Source of the DNA: Adiantum capillus-veneris
Lineage: Eukaryota > Streptophyta > Polypodiopsida > Polypodiales > Pteridaceae
NCBI GenBank assembly: GCA_014529385.2
Contig: CM043958.1
Span: 139,886,398 to 139,950,397, forward strand
Direction: 5' to 3'
Length of the DNA: 64,000 bases
A model generated the notes under the pieces. That model was given only the letters and a program-made list of their open reading frames with translations. It was not told where the DNA came from and did no database searches. Of this stretch, positions 11,126 to 22,450 are shown piece after piece. A program made the position numbers and the translations under genes. Numbering within the stretch: position 1 is the stretch's first letter; the number at the start of each line of letters is the position of its first letter.

Positions 11126-11468
11126 GCAAATGTACAAAATGTTAAAAATGAACAAAATTTTTTGTCTTATAAGACTCTCTTTTTCTTTATTTGTGCACAA
11201 AAATGAAGTAGTATGCATGCTTAGATCAAGTTTGCGGAGACGACGTCTCCCAAACACCAAGTAGAGCTTGTCACTCTACTATGGAAGACTAATAGGACTA
11301 ATGTGCAGACATGCTTGCGGCAGCCTCAGGCTCTCAAGCGCCAAATGGACTAGTCATCCATTATGGAATGATGTCGTAGGGTAACATAGGGATCCTCTAC
11401 CCGCTAAGAAAAGGACTCATGCGTATGCTTTATCTTCTCTACACCATAGTCGAGGACGACTATGATTT
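11126..11468 (+). other. 3' untranslated region of the chromovirus
   Basis: Non-coding sequence between the pol stop and the polypurine tract, without an extra frame of note. Confidence 0.8.
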
Positions 11469-11482
11469 CAAGAGAGAGGTAA
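11469..11482 (+). other. Polypurine tract of the chromovirus
   Basis: CAAGAGAGAGGTAA lies immediately before the 3' LTR start TGTCATAA, the expected plus-strand primer position. Confidence 0.8.
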
Positions 11483-13074
11483 TGTCATAATAATCAATAT
11501 CTAATTCTCCTAAATGATTTTCTCATATTAAACTGATCATTTAATGTGGGGAAGTGCCAAGGGAGAAAAAGCTAGAATATTGGTTAAGTTAGCAGACCGG
11601 CCACAGTAGGGATCCAAAGGAGGGAAAATAGGGATCCAAAGGGGGGGCCATCTGCAAAAGAGCCATGTGAAACAATGGGCCAAAAAGACCCTAAGGTTCA
11701 GCCCATTAAGACTTCCAAAATGCTAAGGTTCCAAAATTCAAAGGTTGTGTCCAAAGGTCAACCCTAGGGAAAATTGGATGCTTAGTGTGTGCCCAAAAAG
11801 TCTTTCTACATCCCTACATGGGAGGGGGCGAGCCCCAAAGCTAGGGGATGAGAGAGAAAGCCACACACACACACACACAGGCTCCCTTTACACAAAGGGA
11901 ATGAGGGACACATGTCAGCTCCCTAGGCCAGATGCCCACAAGGTGTGCCCAATTCCTATTGGAAGACCCTTGAAGTGGACCAATGAGAATTAAGCTAGAG
12001 TAAATCTAGTTTAATTAATTTAAAAACATTTAATAAAAGAAACCAATAAGAATTAAGTGTCCTAGAAGACTATTGGGCAGTCTCCCAAGGGGTCCAATGA
12101 GCATTCAGGAGCCCCATGGCTTGCCTGATTCCTATTGGCCAGGAGGCAAAGGGGTCCAATGAGAGTTTAGTTTAATTATTTAATTACCTAAAGCTCTCAC
12201 AAAAGGGGAAAGGGGGACACATGTCAGAAGGCTATCACTTATGCTGCTTAATCCCTATTGGCTTGACCTGGGGAGGTCCAATGAGGCAAAAGCCAGACTT
12301 ACTTAGCAGCTAGGGCTCGCCCAAGAGAGAGAGGGGGCTGATTTTTGCTTGGCATTAACACACACACTCTCACACTTGACCATGTGTGAAGGAAAAATAC
12401 TCTATCTCCTCCCAAGCTTTAATGGAGAGCTCATCACCTACTCCAAGCTTGTGAGATAGAAGCCTACATCAACACTCTCTTGGCATGTGGATGCAAATCC
12501 AACCAAGAGCCAAGCTTCAATGCATGCTCATCTTCTCTACCAAGCTAATTACTAAGCTAAGCTATGCTAATATGAGTGATTATGTGAGGAGATGTACTTC
12601 TTTCTCGTAAGATACTTCTTTTTCCTCTCAATCTACTCTCATACCCTGCTAGCTCTCACCATCTTCGAAGGTGTGTGAGGTCTTGGGTCTGAGAACGGGG
12701 ATAATTCAAGTTGTGTTTGATTAAGTGTTTTGCTTGGTGTATGAAGCTTCCATCTTCATTGCACTAGCTAGTCTTGAAGGAACACAAAGAATTGTATTGT
12801 ACAATGTCTCTCTTGATGGGAGAAACCATAATACAAAGCCTTTTGGAGGGGGGACCGGCTCCATGCAAATCCGGTCCTCAACTGTTGTCAATAGCTTAAT
12901 TGCTCTCTCTTTTGAAAGTATTGTCGATGCTATCTAACTAGGTGTTATGCTTTTTGTTGCTCTCTCCACCCAAGCACTCTTGTAATTCTCATTAAGAATC
13001 AACTCTAATGAAATGCCCACTATGTTCATGCTAAATTCCGCTACACAAAAGATTTTAGGCCATTAAATGTTACA
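11483..13074 (+). repeat. 3' LTR of the chromovirus
   Basis: 1592 bases from TGTCATAATAATC to TTAAATGTTACA, nearly identical to 4176-5771. Confidence 0.95.
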
Positions 13075-13079
13075 TGCAC
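13075..13079. repeat. Target site duplication of the chromovirus, right
   Basis: TGCAC, identical to 4171-4175. Confidence 0.9.
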
Positions 13080-13216
13080 ACATATAAACAATGTTGATAC
13101 AAAATATAATGTCAATGTAATCACATGTACACACATATAAACAATGTTGATACAAAATATAATGTCAATGTAATCACATGTACACACATATAAACAATGT
13201 TGACATAAAATAAACA
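13080..13216. repeat. 53-bp tandem repeat into which the chromovirus inserted
   Basis: The phrase catataaacaatg recurs at 13081, 13134 and 13187, an exact 53-base step. Two earlier copies lie at about 4064 and 4118, left of the chromovirus, so the insertion split this array. Confidence 0.85.
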
Positions 13217-13285
13217 TGATGGGATCATGTACCATCGCATCATGTTCAACAAATCTAAGAAAAATTATGGAATAGTAACCATCAT

Positions 13286-13730
13286 CATGGCTTTACGTAC
13301 CATGGCATCATGGTCCTCACCATGGCATTAGAGACGTTTTTCAAAATAAGAATAAAAATTGTGGAACACTAATGGTCATCATGGCTTCACGTTCCATGGC
13401 ATCATGGTTCTCGCCATGGTATTAGTGACGCTTTCAACAAATTGCGGAACAGTTTTCCTCATTATGGCTTCACGTACCATGGCATCATGATTCTGACCAT
13501 GGCATTAGAGACGCTCACAAAAACTTTGATATGAGAATAATCATCATGGCTTTAGATACCATGGCATCAGAGACGCTTTCGACAAATAAAAATATTAATA
13601 ATTATCATCTTGGCTTTGCGTACCTTGGAATCACAGTATTCACTATGGTATTAGAGACGCTCAGAAAAAACTTCAAAATAGCAATCATCATGGCTTTACG
13701 TACCATGGCATCAGAGACGCTAGTTTTGTG
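13286..13730. repeat. CATGG-rich minisatellite, unit about 80-90 bp
   Basis: Six imperfect copies of CATCATGGCTTTACGTACC followed by ATGGCATCATGG and ATTAGAGACGCT. Each unit holds CCATGG palindromes, so units can form short hairpins. Non-coding; internal to the small LTR element. Confidence 0.8.
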
Positions 13731-15165
13731 CAAAATCTGCAAAACCTCAAGAGAATGACTAGTTAGTAGATAACGGCTTGGTAAATTTTGTCATCTCTAC
13801 ATCGATGATTCACATGAAGTTTCAACAAATCAAAGAAAATAACTCCAACACTTTCAATTGAAAGAAAAACCTCTAAAATAGAGCCTCCGCAGTTCTACGC
13901 TTGGGTTTTGGATGCTTACACAATTAGTGCATGCTCAGACAAAGCAATTTGTGAATCGTTGCCAAAAGCAAATGTGAGCTTGAGCAAGAACGTTGAGAAA
14001 AACTCTGCATAATGACAATATGCTCGGATTTTAGACTGAACCCGCCTTTTATAATGCCTTAAGATGCACGGTGGGTGTCGCTTTTTAACACTATGTTGGG
14101 CAGAACCTAGTTACAGTATGACGATTCACATCAAGACGAGCCTGGTGCTGCTGCAAGAACAAGATAATAGTATAATAATAGAAGATATCGTGTTATTTTA
14201 GTAACATGTCTTATGCAGTCCGAGGAACACGGTAATAATAATAGAAGACATCGTACTATTCTAAGACCAAGATATCAATCACGTTATTTTAAGAGGAAGA
14301 TATTGCGCTCTTTCTAAGCTGCACGAGTCTCCACCACCATAGATAAAGCTCACTCTAATTCTGCACTTTTCTGCGCCCTCAGCTTTGCTTTGATCAGCAG
14401 CTCGCCTCTTCTGGTTTCTTCCGGGGCCATGATCCTTCGGTTCACGAGACAAGGATCAGCAGCTCGCCTCTACGTTTCATGCAAAAGCTGCACCCCTAAT
14501 TTTGCTTGCTTTAACCATTCGCTGCAAAATCTACCCTAATTAGCTGGGAGACGAGAGCTTTTATGCGCCCCAATTTTTGCTTTTACCACTCCTTCCTACA
14601 AACTCCTAACCTCCACAGTCAAAGCACTGTTTACGCCATATTTATGGCAGCGCTATTGAAGAAAACAGGCATCGAAGGGGCTTACTGCATCTCTAAGTCT
14701 TTGAGTCTCTACGCTTAACCATAAAGCTTGCATGTGAATCTTGTGGCAGCAAGAGGGGTGCACGCACACTTCGACTGCTTTTTCCGCCACCTTTGCTCGT
14801 CGCTGAAGAGGTCGACGACTCCCTTCAGCCTTACGGTGCACACAGTCCAGTTGTAAATACGTGTATCTTACACAATTCTTAGACGTTTATTAAAATAGCC
14901 AACCAGCTAAATATACAGCGTTTATTAAAGCACCCGCTTGTGTGCATGTCGAAAGCAGCCGCTTACTAAGGCTCCAACAACCTCTTGCAACCACTTGCAC
15001 ACACAAACACCTTGTCGCTCATAAATTTCAAACCCAAAACACAGAGCTTCTATAATCTAGCGCAATTCAGACAGAATATTGAATGATAAATTATACAACT
15101 TATCTTCATGATTTGTTGAGACGTAACATCTCCTCTTCATGGTCTTTGTGGTTGTGCGCTTCACA
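13731..15165 (-). other. Internal region of the small element, right part
   Basis: About 1.4 kb with no convincing frame on either strand. The longest minus frame (14653-14841) has no recognisable motif. Probably the untranslated leader of the non-autonomous element. Confidence 0.6.
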
Positions 15166-15177
15166 GCTCTGATACCA
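15166..15177 (-). other. Primer binding site of the small element
   Basis: GCTCTGATACCA on the plus strand is the complement of TGGTATCAGAGC, directly next to the LTR edge at 15178. It fixes the minus orientation. Confidence 0.9.
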
Positions 15178-15219
15178 TGTTGACTAGGGAGGAAGAGCGA
15201 GATGAGAGAACACGAGAGC

Positions 15220-15278
<59 letters not shown>

Positions 15279-15385
15279 GACTCCATAACTAAGAACCCCA
15301 AAAGTGTGTCCAATGACTACACAAGATGAGTTTATATAGAGGGGACCAGGGTGCTATATATAGAGACACTATATATGGCTCAACA
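15178..15385 (-). repeat. 5' LTR of the small element, with expanded (GA)n
   Basis: 208 bases matching the LTR at 3474-3640. The length difference is almost entirely a GA run of about 25-36 units (15220-15277) where the other LTR has about six. Confidence 0.85.
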
Positions 15386-16033
15386 CCCGCCTCTCTCAAT
15401 TTTCTTGGTGGTCAGCCCCTCTCATGTCACACACAATTTCAAAGAAGCAGCGGCAACAAACCAATGCTCGCCAAATGCTAAAACGGTCGCACTTCACGCT
15501 AACGACGAGAGCTCAACGCCTGTTATCTACTCTCCCGCGTCGCCTTTTGCAAATGGCCATGGAGTGTGAGAAGTTGGCCGAGGGGTGATGCCCCTTCTTC
15601 TACAACGTGCGCACCTTCATAACCTCATGATGGGTATTGTGGCTAATGAGCCCCGCCGCCCCCCCCCCCCCCCCCCCCCCTTTTTGGGGAGTCCAATGGC
15701 AACTTCTAGGTCCATTGGCTCCATTGGTGGTTGCACCTGCGTGTCAGACTTTTGTGCCTGGGTGGGATTGTTGCCTCGATCTTACGGTATAATGTATGCT
15801 TCCTTGCTACCTCCCCCAAACACACGTGTCAACACCTCTTTCAAACAAGTGTTCCCTGCAGCTCGACGAACGCAACACAGAAACATCAAGCGATAGAGAG
15901 AAAGAGAGAGGGGGTGCCACGGTCCACCACCAATTTTTTTGTTTTCGGAGTCGGGTAGGGCACGCCCTGCCGCTCCCCTCATACACCAAAAAAAAAGTAT
16001 ACAAGAAGAACGACCAGGACTATGCAGAGCGGG

Positions 16034-16070
<37 letters not shown>

Positions 16071-16347
16071 GCTACTGCATACCCACTGTTAGGACTCTGG
16101 TGAGGAGTAGCACTGAGGACTACTCCAACACAAAGATCGTGGTCATCACGTGAATGCTCCTTCTTAAAGTACGTGCATGCAGAACATCGGGAACAGGAAG
16201 GGCACTAGTGCGCTCTGCACAAATTATTTTGAGAGAGAGAGAGAGAGAGAAAGTCTGAAAGAGCACTAGAGCAAGCTAAGCACTCTTGAAGTCAGGCCCA
16301 ACGTTCAAAATGATACCGCCACAGGCTACGCCAGCATTAGGGCCAGA

Positions 16348-16395
<48 letters not shown>

Positions 16396-16449
16396 GCCGA
16401 TGACTCCATCAGTGCACATAGAAGAAGGCCCAAAAACTGGGGCGTGTCC

Positions 16450-16491
<42 letters not shown>

Positions 16492-16655
16492 CTACTATGC
16501 TTACAAGTTAAACAACCCTGCAGTAGAGAGAGTGAAAGAAAGGATAGGACAGGGGAGGTGCTTCTCATTAAGAAGCCAGAGGCTTTGCTTCTCTAGAATC
16601 GGAGGCGCTACATTGTTGCACATGACGGAGATTCTTCATGCCAATCTTGAGGTAT

Positions 16656-16719
<64 letters not shown>

Positions 16720-16850
16720 AATATCGTCTTCACCTGGTCTTACCATGACCCCGTTATTATCTGTGGAGCAAGCAACTAATAGACCATGCAAGGTTTTGAA
16801 GGCAAGTAGACAAGCTCACCAGTACACAATGCCCTCCAAGCTATGATGCA

Positions 16851-16898
<48 letters not shown>

Positions 16899-16989
16899 GG
16901 CGAGTCTTCATCTTGAGCATCTCTACTCTGTGCTATCGAGCTCAAATCTTCCCCATCCCTCAAGCGCCCTGCATGTTGTATGACGCAAG

Positions 16990-16990
<1 letters not shown>
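15386..16990. other. Simple-repeat-rich stretch without a supported gene
   Basis: Holds (C)22 at 15659-15680; (GA)n at 16035-16067, 16222-16250 and 16455-16489; (TG)n(GA)n at 16350-16394; (TC)n(CA)n at 16659-16716; and (TC)n at 16854-16895. Arg-Glu or Leu-Ser open frames here are translations of these tracts. Nothing else recognised. Confidence 0.75.
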
Positions 16991-16991
<1 letters not shown>

Positions 16992-17061
<70 letters not shown>

Positions 17062-17154
17062 TCCACACGCTTGACGCATCGTGTGTGTGTGAGATGTTCT
17101 CCAGCCCCTCCCAGGATTGAATGTTTTCTTGCCACGATGCGTCAAGCGTGTGGA

Positions 17155-17220
<66 letters not shown>
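16992..17220. repeat. Palindrome with about 90-bp arms built from microsatellites
   Basis: The left arm is (CT)n(CA)n plus TTCCACACGCTTGACGCATCGTG (17061-17083, a 23-base segment). The right arm is its exact complement (17133-17155) plus (TG)n(GA)n. The loop is 49 bases. The unique 23-base parts match perfectly, so this is a true inverted duplication and not chance pairing of microsatellites. Confidence 0.9.
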
Positions 17221-17232
17221 CGCTTGCAAACC

Positions 17233-17285
<53 letters not shown>

Positions 17286-17567
17286 TATTGTGCTTACGAT
17301 TCACACGTCCCCCGCTCCTCAAAAAAAACACACAAACACACACTAGAGCCGACACACTCCCACCTCTAACGCTCTCCCCTTCGTGTGGTTACCCTCCCTG
17401 AGGCTTCGTTGCTCTCTTTCTACACTAGCTCTTTCTAACATAGCTCAACATGTTTGCTTTCTGTCCTCGCAGAGTAAATGAAGAATTGTTGTTTGTTGAG
17501 AGGAGCAACTGAAAGCATTGGGGAGGAAAGTCTCAATATGAAATCAAAGCAAGATCATATATGGAAA
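17221..17567. other. Spacer with (TG)n(GA)n
   Basis: A further TG then GA tract at 17234-17282, then ordinary sequence. No gene seen. Confidence 0.7.
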
Positions 17568-18410
17568 GAACAAGGTGAAGGATCATGTTGGCATTCCAAA
17601 AACAATTTGATGAAAGAGATTTATGTGAGATTTGTATTTTTAAAAAATTTAAAATTAAGGTATTAAAAAAATTGTCAATGAATCTAAAAATGTATACCTT
17701 TAATTTTTAAAAAAAGATCTTAAAGTTGTAAGCAAAAACAAGTAAAATCAAGTCGTGTAAAGATGTGAAATGAAATTTGAAAAAAGAAGATTCATTTAAT
17801 ATTTTAAAATAGAAATAACAACTAAGGTAAACCTTTATCATGGCACTGAAAACAATGAAAGTCTGTATAACCCAACACAACACTAAGAGCTTCTTTTAGA
17901 AAGCCAAAAATTGGTTTTCACAAAGTTGTATACATTCAAGAACAATGTTTGTATATTTTAAGTCTGTTAGGCTTTAGTTTAATGCTGCAAGAGATCGCCT
18001 CTCATAGCTTTGTGTTGATTTGTAGTGAATGTTTACTGAGATAGCATAAATATGAAAACTACATGTTATCTTTTTGGCTTTCTAAAAAAAGTCTTAGTGT
18101 TGTGTTACGTTAGACAGAATTTCATTGTTTTCAGTGTCATGATGAAGACTTATCTTAAATGTTATTTTCATTTTAAAATATTAAATGAATTTTTCTTTTT
18201 CAGCTTTCATTTCACATCTTTACACGGTCTGACTTCACTTGTTTTTTCTTGCAACTTTGCAAGTCTTTTTTTAAAGCTAAGGGTATATATTTTTAGACTC
18301 ACTGACATTTTCTTAGATACCTTAATTTTGAAAGAGTGTGAATCTCACATAGGTCTCTTTCATCAAATTGTTTTTAGAATGCCAACGTAACACTTCACCT
18401 TGTTTTATTA
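17568..18410. repeat. Long inverted repeat (foldback or MITE-like), 843 bp
   Basis: A left arm of about 345 bases (17568-17915) is the diverged complement of the right arm (about 18065-18410), separated by a loop of about 150 bases. Matching landmarks: GGTGAAG plus TTGGCATTC at the outer edge, ACAATTTGATGAAAGAGA inside, and TTTTAGAAAGCCAAAAA at the loop edge. Arms are AT-rich and seem 80-85% alike. No coding capacity. Transcription through it would give a long hairpin RNA. Could be a foldback element, a MITE or an inverted gene duplicate; no target duplication was found. Confidence 0.85.
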
Positions 18411-18729
18411 CATAAAGCGTACGATATGAATATCCATGGGTGTGATTGGGTGCATGTGAAATCCAATGCAATTTGGATGTGATTGTATGTGTGCATGATG
18501 CCTTACTTTTCTTTGTGTGATAAGGGACCGATCACATCCAAAACTTTACAAACTCCAACTAGTGTATCAAGCCAAGGGCAAGGGTAATGCAAAGAATCTC
18601 CCTCACAGTCACAAGGAAGTGTGCATATTGCATGTCATCATGGGATGTGATGTCCTTGACTACAATATCAATGTTCATCAAGAAGAGGCTTCACTCCAAG
18701 ATATACTTAAAACTTAAGTCATCCTATGA

Positions 18730-18732
<3 letters not shown>
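18411..18732. other. Spacer without a recognisable gene
   Basis: A 66-codon plus frame (18517-18717) is open, but it has no motif and no promoter or splice support. Confidence 0.6.

Positions 18733-18799
<67 letters not shown>
18733..18799. repeat. (TG)n(GA)n microsatellite
   Basis: About 34 bases of TG followed by about 33 of AG. Confidence 0.95.
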
Positions 18800-18801
<2 letters not shown>

Positions 18802-18995
18802 TTACTTTTGAATCTCTTCTCTTGCTCCAATGCTCTAAGGCTGTTTGATTTGAGATAATATCAAAGAGGCCCTCACGAGTCACAAGCTTGGCATGAAATT
18901 TTGCTTTTGAGTCTCTTCTCTTACTACAATGCTTTAAGGCTGCTTGATTTGAGATAATATTAGAGAGGCCATCACAAGTCACAAGCTTGGCAAGA
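18800..18995. repeat. Tandem duplication, about 97 bp twice
   Basis: Two successive copies share TTTTGARTCTCTTCTCTT, GATTTGAGATAATAT and GTCACAAGCTTGGCA, with roughly 10% differences. Confidence 0.85.
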
Positions 18996-19467
18996 ATATG
19001 GAGATCGATTCCTCCCTCCATACACAATGATTCTTTTGAGCGAGTAGAGAGAACTTCCCCAAGTATCTAATAGCAACGTTCTCAAATTGTTGTATCAGAT
19101 TTTGTATCCCTCATTCTCCTCATATCCATTGCATCAACTCATGAGTGCAGCCATCTACTATAGACCTGTCCTTTAGGTGTGCCTAGGCTTGAGGAGCCCC
19201 ATTGTATGTAGTTTAGTTGAGTCATGGTTTGATATCTCTCGAATGGAATAGAAGTTTGTATATTGAAGCTAACTCAAGGTTTAATATCTCTCGAACGAAC
19301 TAGACGTTTGTATATTGTAATGGGCTACAAATCAAATAGATAGATAGGGAGAAATCCAAGAGAGAAAATTAGAGCACAACAAAAGTTTGAATATTGAAAT
19401 GGGAAAAAAAAAGGTAGACAGGGAGAAAGGACGCAATTGTAATGGGCAAGATAGAAAGGCATCAAGC

Positions 19468-19469
<2 letters not shown>

Positions 19470-19518
<49 letters not shown>
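19470..19518. repeat. (CT)n microsatellite
   Basis: About 24 CT units. Confidence 0.95.
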
Positions 19519-20218
19519 AATGGAGGGTTTATGTAGTTAGTGTTTGCATGTCTGAGCACCACCAAAGGCGATGTTGCTATTGAAGACCTTATCATTGCCA
19601 AAGGTCCAGCGAGACCTGCCTTGGGTGATTTTCTCGAGCTACTGGTTTCTAATGTATATACCCTTTTGGTGATTGGTGCATGTGAATGTTGATTCTCTCA
19701 CCTTTCTTACATTTGAAGTTCTGTGTGTATGTTGTCAACATGCATGTCTGTAGTTTTTCACTTGGGCTTGATATTATGTGGAAGTGAGTATCTCTATTGG
19801 ATAATTTTGGCTCCTTATCATCACCCTTGTAGTAAATAGCAACCCGAGCATGCTTCAATGGGAACTCAGAAGGGCTCAAGATGGAACATATATGTTCAGA
19901 GTTCAGCTGAACTGATGTGTTTGCTAGCCTTTGGTAGAGAGTCTCTTAGCAAGCAAAATGTTTTCAATAGCCTCCAAGATCCCCTTCTCTTTTGATTGGT
20001 CAATGGGTTATGCAATCTTCTATGTGAAAAGTAAGAATTTCAGCCATAGCCTTGGAGAAGACAGAGTCACATTTGTCTTCTTTAAACAAGTACAAGCAAC
20101 CATCTCTACTTTCAACCAAGAGTGGATTTGCCAACAAGCAACAAGATTTCTCAATCAAGCTGTCATACGGCTCTTACATGTGGCTATGATTTGTGTGCTA
20201 CCAGGAATTCATTTGATG

Positions 20219-20338
20219 GTCACTTTGTATTTGACCTTTCATTTGATTGCTTGCATTGGTTACCAACACCGAGTGGGAAGTCACTTTGTATTTGATTGCT
20301 TGCATTGGTTACCAGCACCGAGAGGGAACTTGGAAGTC
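20219..20338. repeat. Short tandem duplication
   Basis: GTCACTTTGTATTTGA followed by TTGCTTGCATTGGTTACC occurs twice, about 60 bases apart. Confidence 0.8.
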
Positions 20339-20612
20339 ACTCCCTAGAGTTGTTGATGATTGGCAAAATATGGTATCCATAGGGTGGCAGTTTGTTGGGC
20401 TCTCTACCATGCTTGACAATTATATGACAAATTGTGTAGGATTCTCCGAAATTGTGTATGGATTTACAGTGAGGCGCTCTCCTTGCTTGGATAGGGTTGT
20501 CATCTCCCAATTTACGAGCTTGACTATGAAGCAGTCAGCAACATGCAAATAGCAAGGGATAAAAAAGGTAGCGAACAAACCTGACTCTACATCATTACAT
20601 TACCCTAGGTGA

Positions 20613-20658
20613 GCCAAAGAGAGAGAGAGAGAGAGGGGGGGGGGGGGGGGGGGGGGGG
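20613..20658. repeat. (GA)n followed by poly(G)24
   Basis: A GA run of about 11 units becomes an uninterrupted run of 24 G from 20635 to 20658. Confidence 0.95.
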
Positions 20659-20734
20659 AGGGTAAGCCTACACTTTTGGCAGCACATGGGAAAGATCCCT
20701 TGTCTACTAGGATGGGTGAGATAATGACATGTTC

Positions 20735-20879
20735 CAATAGAAAAAGGATGCAACCCCTCTAGCCAATGGATGTAAACTACCAAGCCTATATTAGTGGCTA
20801 TTTTCTAATTAGAAAAAAGATGCAAGCCCACTGGCCAATGGATGTAAACTACCAATCCTATATTAGAGGCTATTTTTTT
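20735..20879. repeat. Tandem duplication, about 78 bp twice
   Basis: Both halves contain GCCAATGGATGTAAACTACC and CCTATATTAG.GGCTATTTT. Confidence 0.85.
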
Positions 20880-22450
20880 ATGAATCATTGCACTTTGATT
20901 TTATTGCATTGTGTATATGCTCTATCGTAATGCTCTTGCTCTTGGAATAGTCTAACCCTAATCTTACTTGCTTTAACCCTACCCTAACACCATGGCTAAG
21001 CTAAGCCTAAATCTACCATAGCTTGACGCTACACCATTGGTGATTAGGAAACACGCTCTTGCTATTACTAATCCCATCAAGTGATATCAGATCCAATGGT
21101 TCACACCTAAGCTTAATTAACTTTTCCATTACATTATTAATTAGTAGCATGATTGCGGCAGTTGCATCTCAAAACATTGTTTGCAGGCAAAGGAAACATC
21201 TCAACATGCTCAAGGCACTGCGGGTAGGGCTGCATCTCACTTGCTTCTCAAAATTCCATCAAGGTGGTGCTTTTCAAAACGCTGCCATGTTCTAGCAGTT
21301 GAACTTCCTCGCAAAATGTTGTCTTCAGTAGTGTGTCTTCAATAGTGTGATTTTGAGAGCATCTCAAGAAGGAATTGAAGGCTAATAGGCAATTTTTTTA
21401 GCATATGAAAATGTTGTTTCCTGCAGCTAGTAGGTGAGCAATCGGTGCTACATATCAAAACGCCTGTAAGCAACTTCATAGAGTGGTGTCTGGATTTGAT
21501 GATGGAGATAAGCCTTGCAAAGGCACATGCGTGGTTTTGGTTGCTCCAAAATATGTGCACCTGCATGTATCAATTCTTCATCAACTCTTGAAAGCTTCAA
21601 GTTTTGTGTTTCAATTCGGATACATATGCCATATATGTCAGTTTTTTGGCTTTTTTTGTCAATCAGACATAGCTCACAGTGAAGCACCGGCTATCATACA
21701 CGAATATTTGCTTCAACAACGTGGTATACAAATTCACGTGTATACGACTTCAAATTCAAAGCTCATGCAGAAGGAAAGGAAAGCTCATTCAATGGTTTGC
21801 TCAAAACACTCTCTACACTAAACATATCAGAGTCCAAAATTGTTTTTTTTTCCTTGTTAAGTAACATAGACTTATGGTTTGTCTTTTATCAACAAAATTA
21901 TCTTCTTTTAGTCAAAGCCTCTTTTAATTTATATGTTGTTAGTCATGCCATGATAAAACTTGTATTGGTTAGACACTGCCACATATACATAAGTGGTAAG
22001 ACCTCCTAAACACATTTGTTCTCAGCCCATTTTTGTCCCGCTTTTCATGAGGTTATTGGGTACACCTTAAACCTAAAGTTTGGCAATGAACCGAAAACTC
22101 CATCTATTGGTAGCTAATTTTAAACCTACACCCTATCTGTTCAAGGGGGGCTTTACTCTATTATAGCACTAGGTTATGGATACACCAAAATCCTTGGTTG
22201 TGAGGGAACCTAAAACTGATCACGGTTGTCGAGTACTCAAAAATCTTAAAGTAGCATGAGAGTTTCCTGTCTAGTTCGGGCTTGAGGGGGGATTGTTAGG
22301 TTTCAAGTCCTAGCCTTGGTCATCTATCCATGGGAAACGTCTCCAAAGGCATACAATTAGGAGAGCCAATTTGCATGACAGCTTTTATCTTATATATATG
22401 AAAAGTCTTTGAGTAAAAACATACACAAGTGTTATTTTTATATGTCGTGT

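Larger units (their letters stand above)
4176..13074 (+). mobile_element. Ty3/gypsy chromovirus LTR retrotransposon, young but defective
   Basis: An 8.9-kb element with near-identical 1.6-kb LTRs (TG...CA), a perfect TGCAC target duplication, an initiator-Met primer site, a polypurine tract, and gag and pol in the order protease, reverse transcriptase, RNase H, integrase, chromodomain. It copies itself through an RNA intermediate in virus-like particles, and the chromodomain usually steers integration to chromatin marks. LTRs differ by only a handful of substitutions plus CA-repeat length, so insertion was recent. gag carries a frameshift and an in-frame stop, so this copy is probably not autonomous. 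It sits inside a 53-bp tandem array of a smaller LTR element. Confidence 0.95.
3474..15385 (-). mobile_element. Non-autonomous LTR retroelement (LARD/TRIM-like), interrupted by a nested chromovirus
   Basis: Two similar terminal repeats (3474-3640 and 15178-15385) start TGTTGA and end TCAACA. The right one is followed inward by GCTCTGATACCA, the complement of an initiator-tRNA-Met primer site, so the element reads on the minus strand. Inward of the left one is a purine tract (TGAGTGGGGG on the minus strand). Flanks are CCCGT (3469-3473) and CCCGC (15386-15390), a plausible 5-bp target duplication with one mismatch. Without the inserted chromovirus the internal part is only about 2.6 kb and contains no gag or pol, so it must depend on enzymes from another element. 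Observed: repeats, primer site and purine tract. Inferred: non-autonomous retrotransposition. Confidence 0.8.
19519..22450. other. Intergenic stretch, no supported gene
   Basis: Several open frames of 60-140 codons (for example 19931-20347 plus and 21483-21821 plus) have no motifs, no Kozak-like or splice context, and overlap local duplications. A TG...TTAGGTTTCAAGT segment near 22290-22310 looks like retroelement flank, but I cannot assign it. Confidence 0.5.

Noticed and set aside
13080-13730. Regularly spaced repeats that might suggest a CRISPR array
   Set aside because: Units are 53 and about 82-90 bp, imperfect, without constant-length unique spacers, and lie inside a plant LTR element.
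16326-17355. Many open frames reading Arg-Glu, Leu-Ser, Thr-His or Val-Cys repeats
   Set aside because: They are translations of GA, TC, CA and TG microsatellites in all frames. No start context or non-repeat domain. The same applies at 1353-1739, 2442-2963, 19332-19601 and 41434-41782.
19931-20347. 138-codon plus frame
   Set aside because: Crosses a tandem duplication and has no recognisable motif; no support beyond being open.
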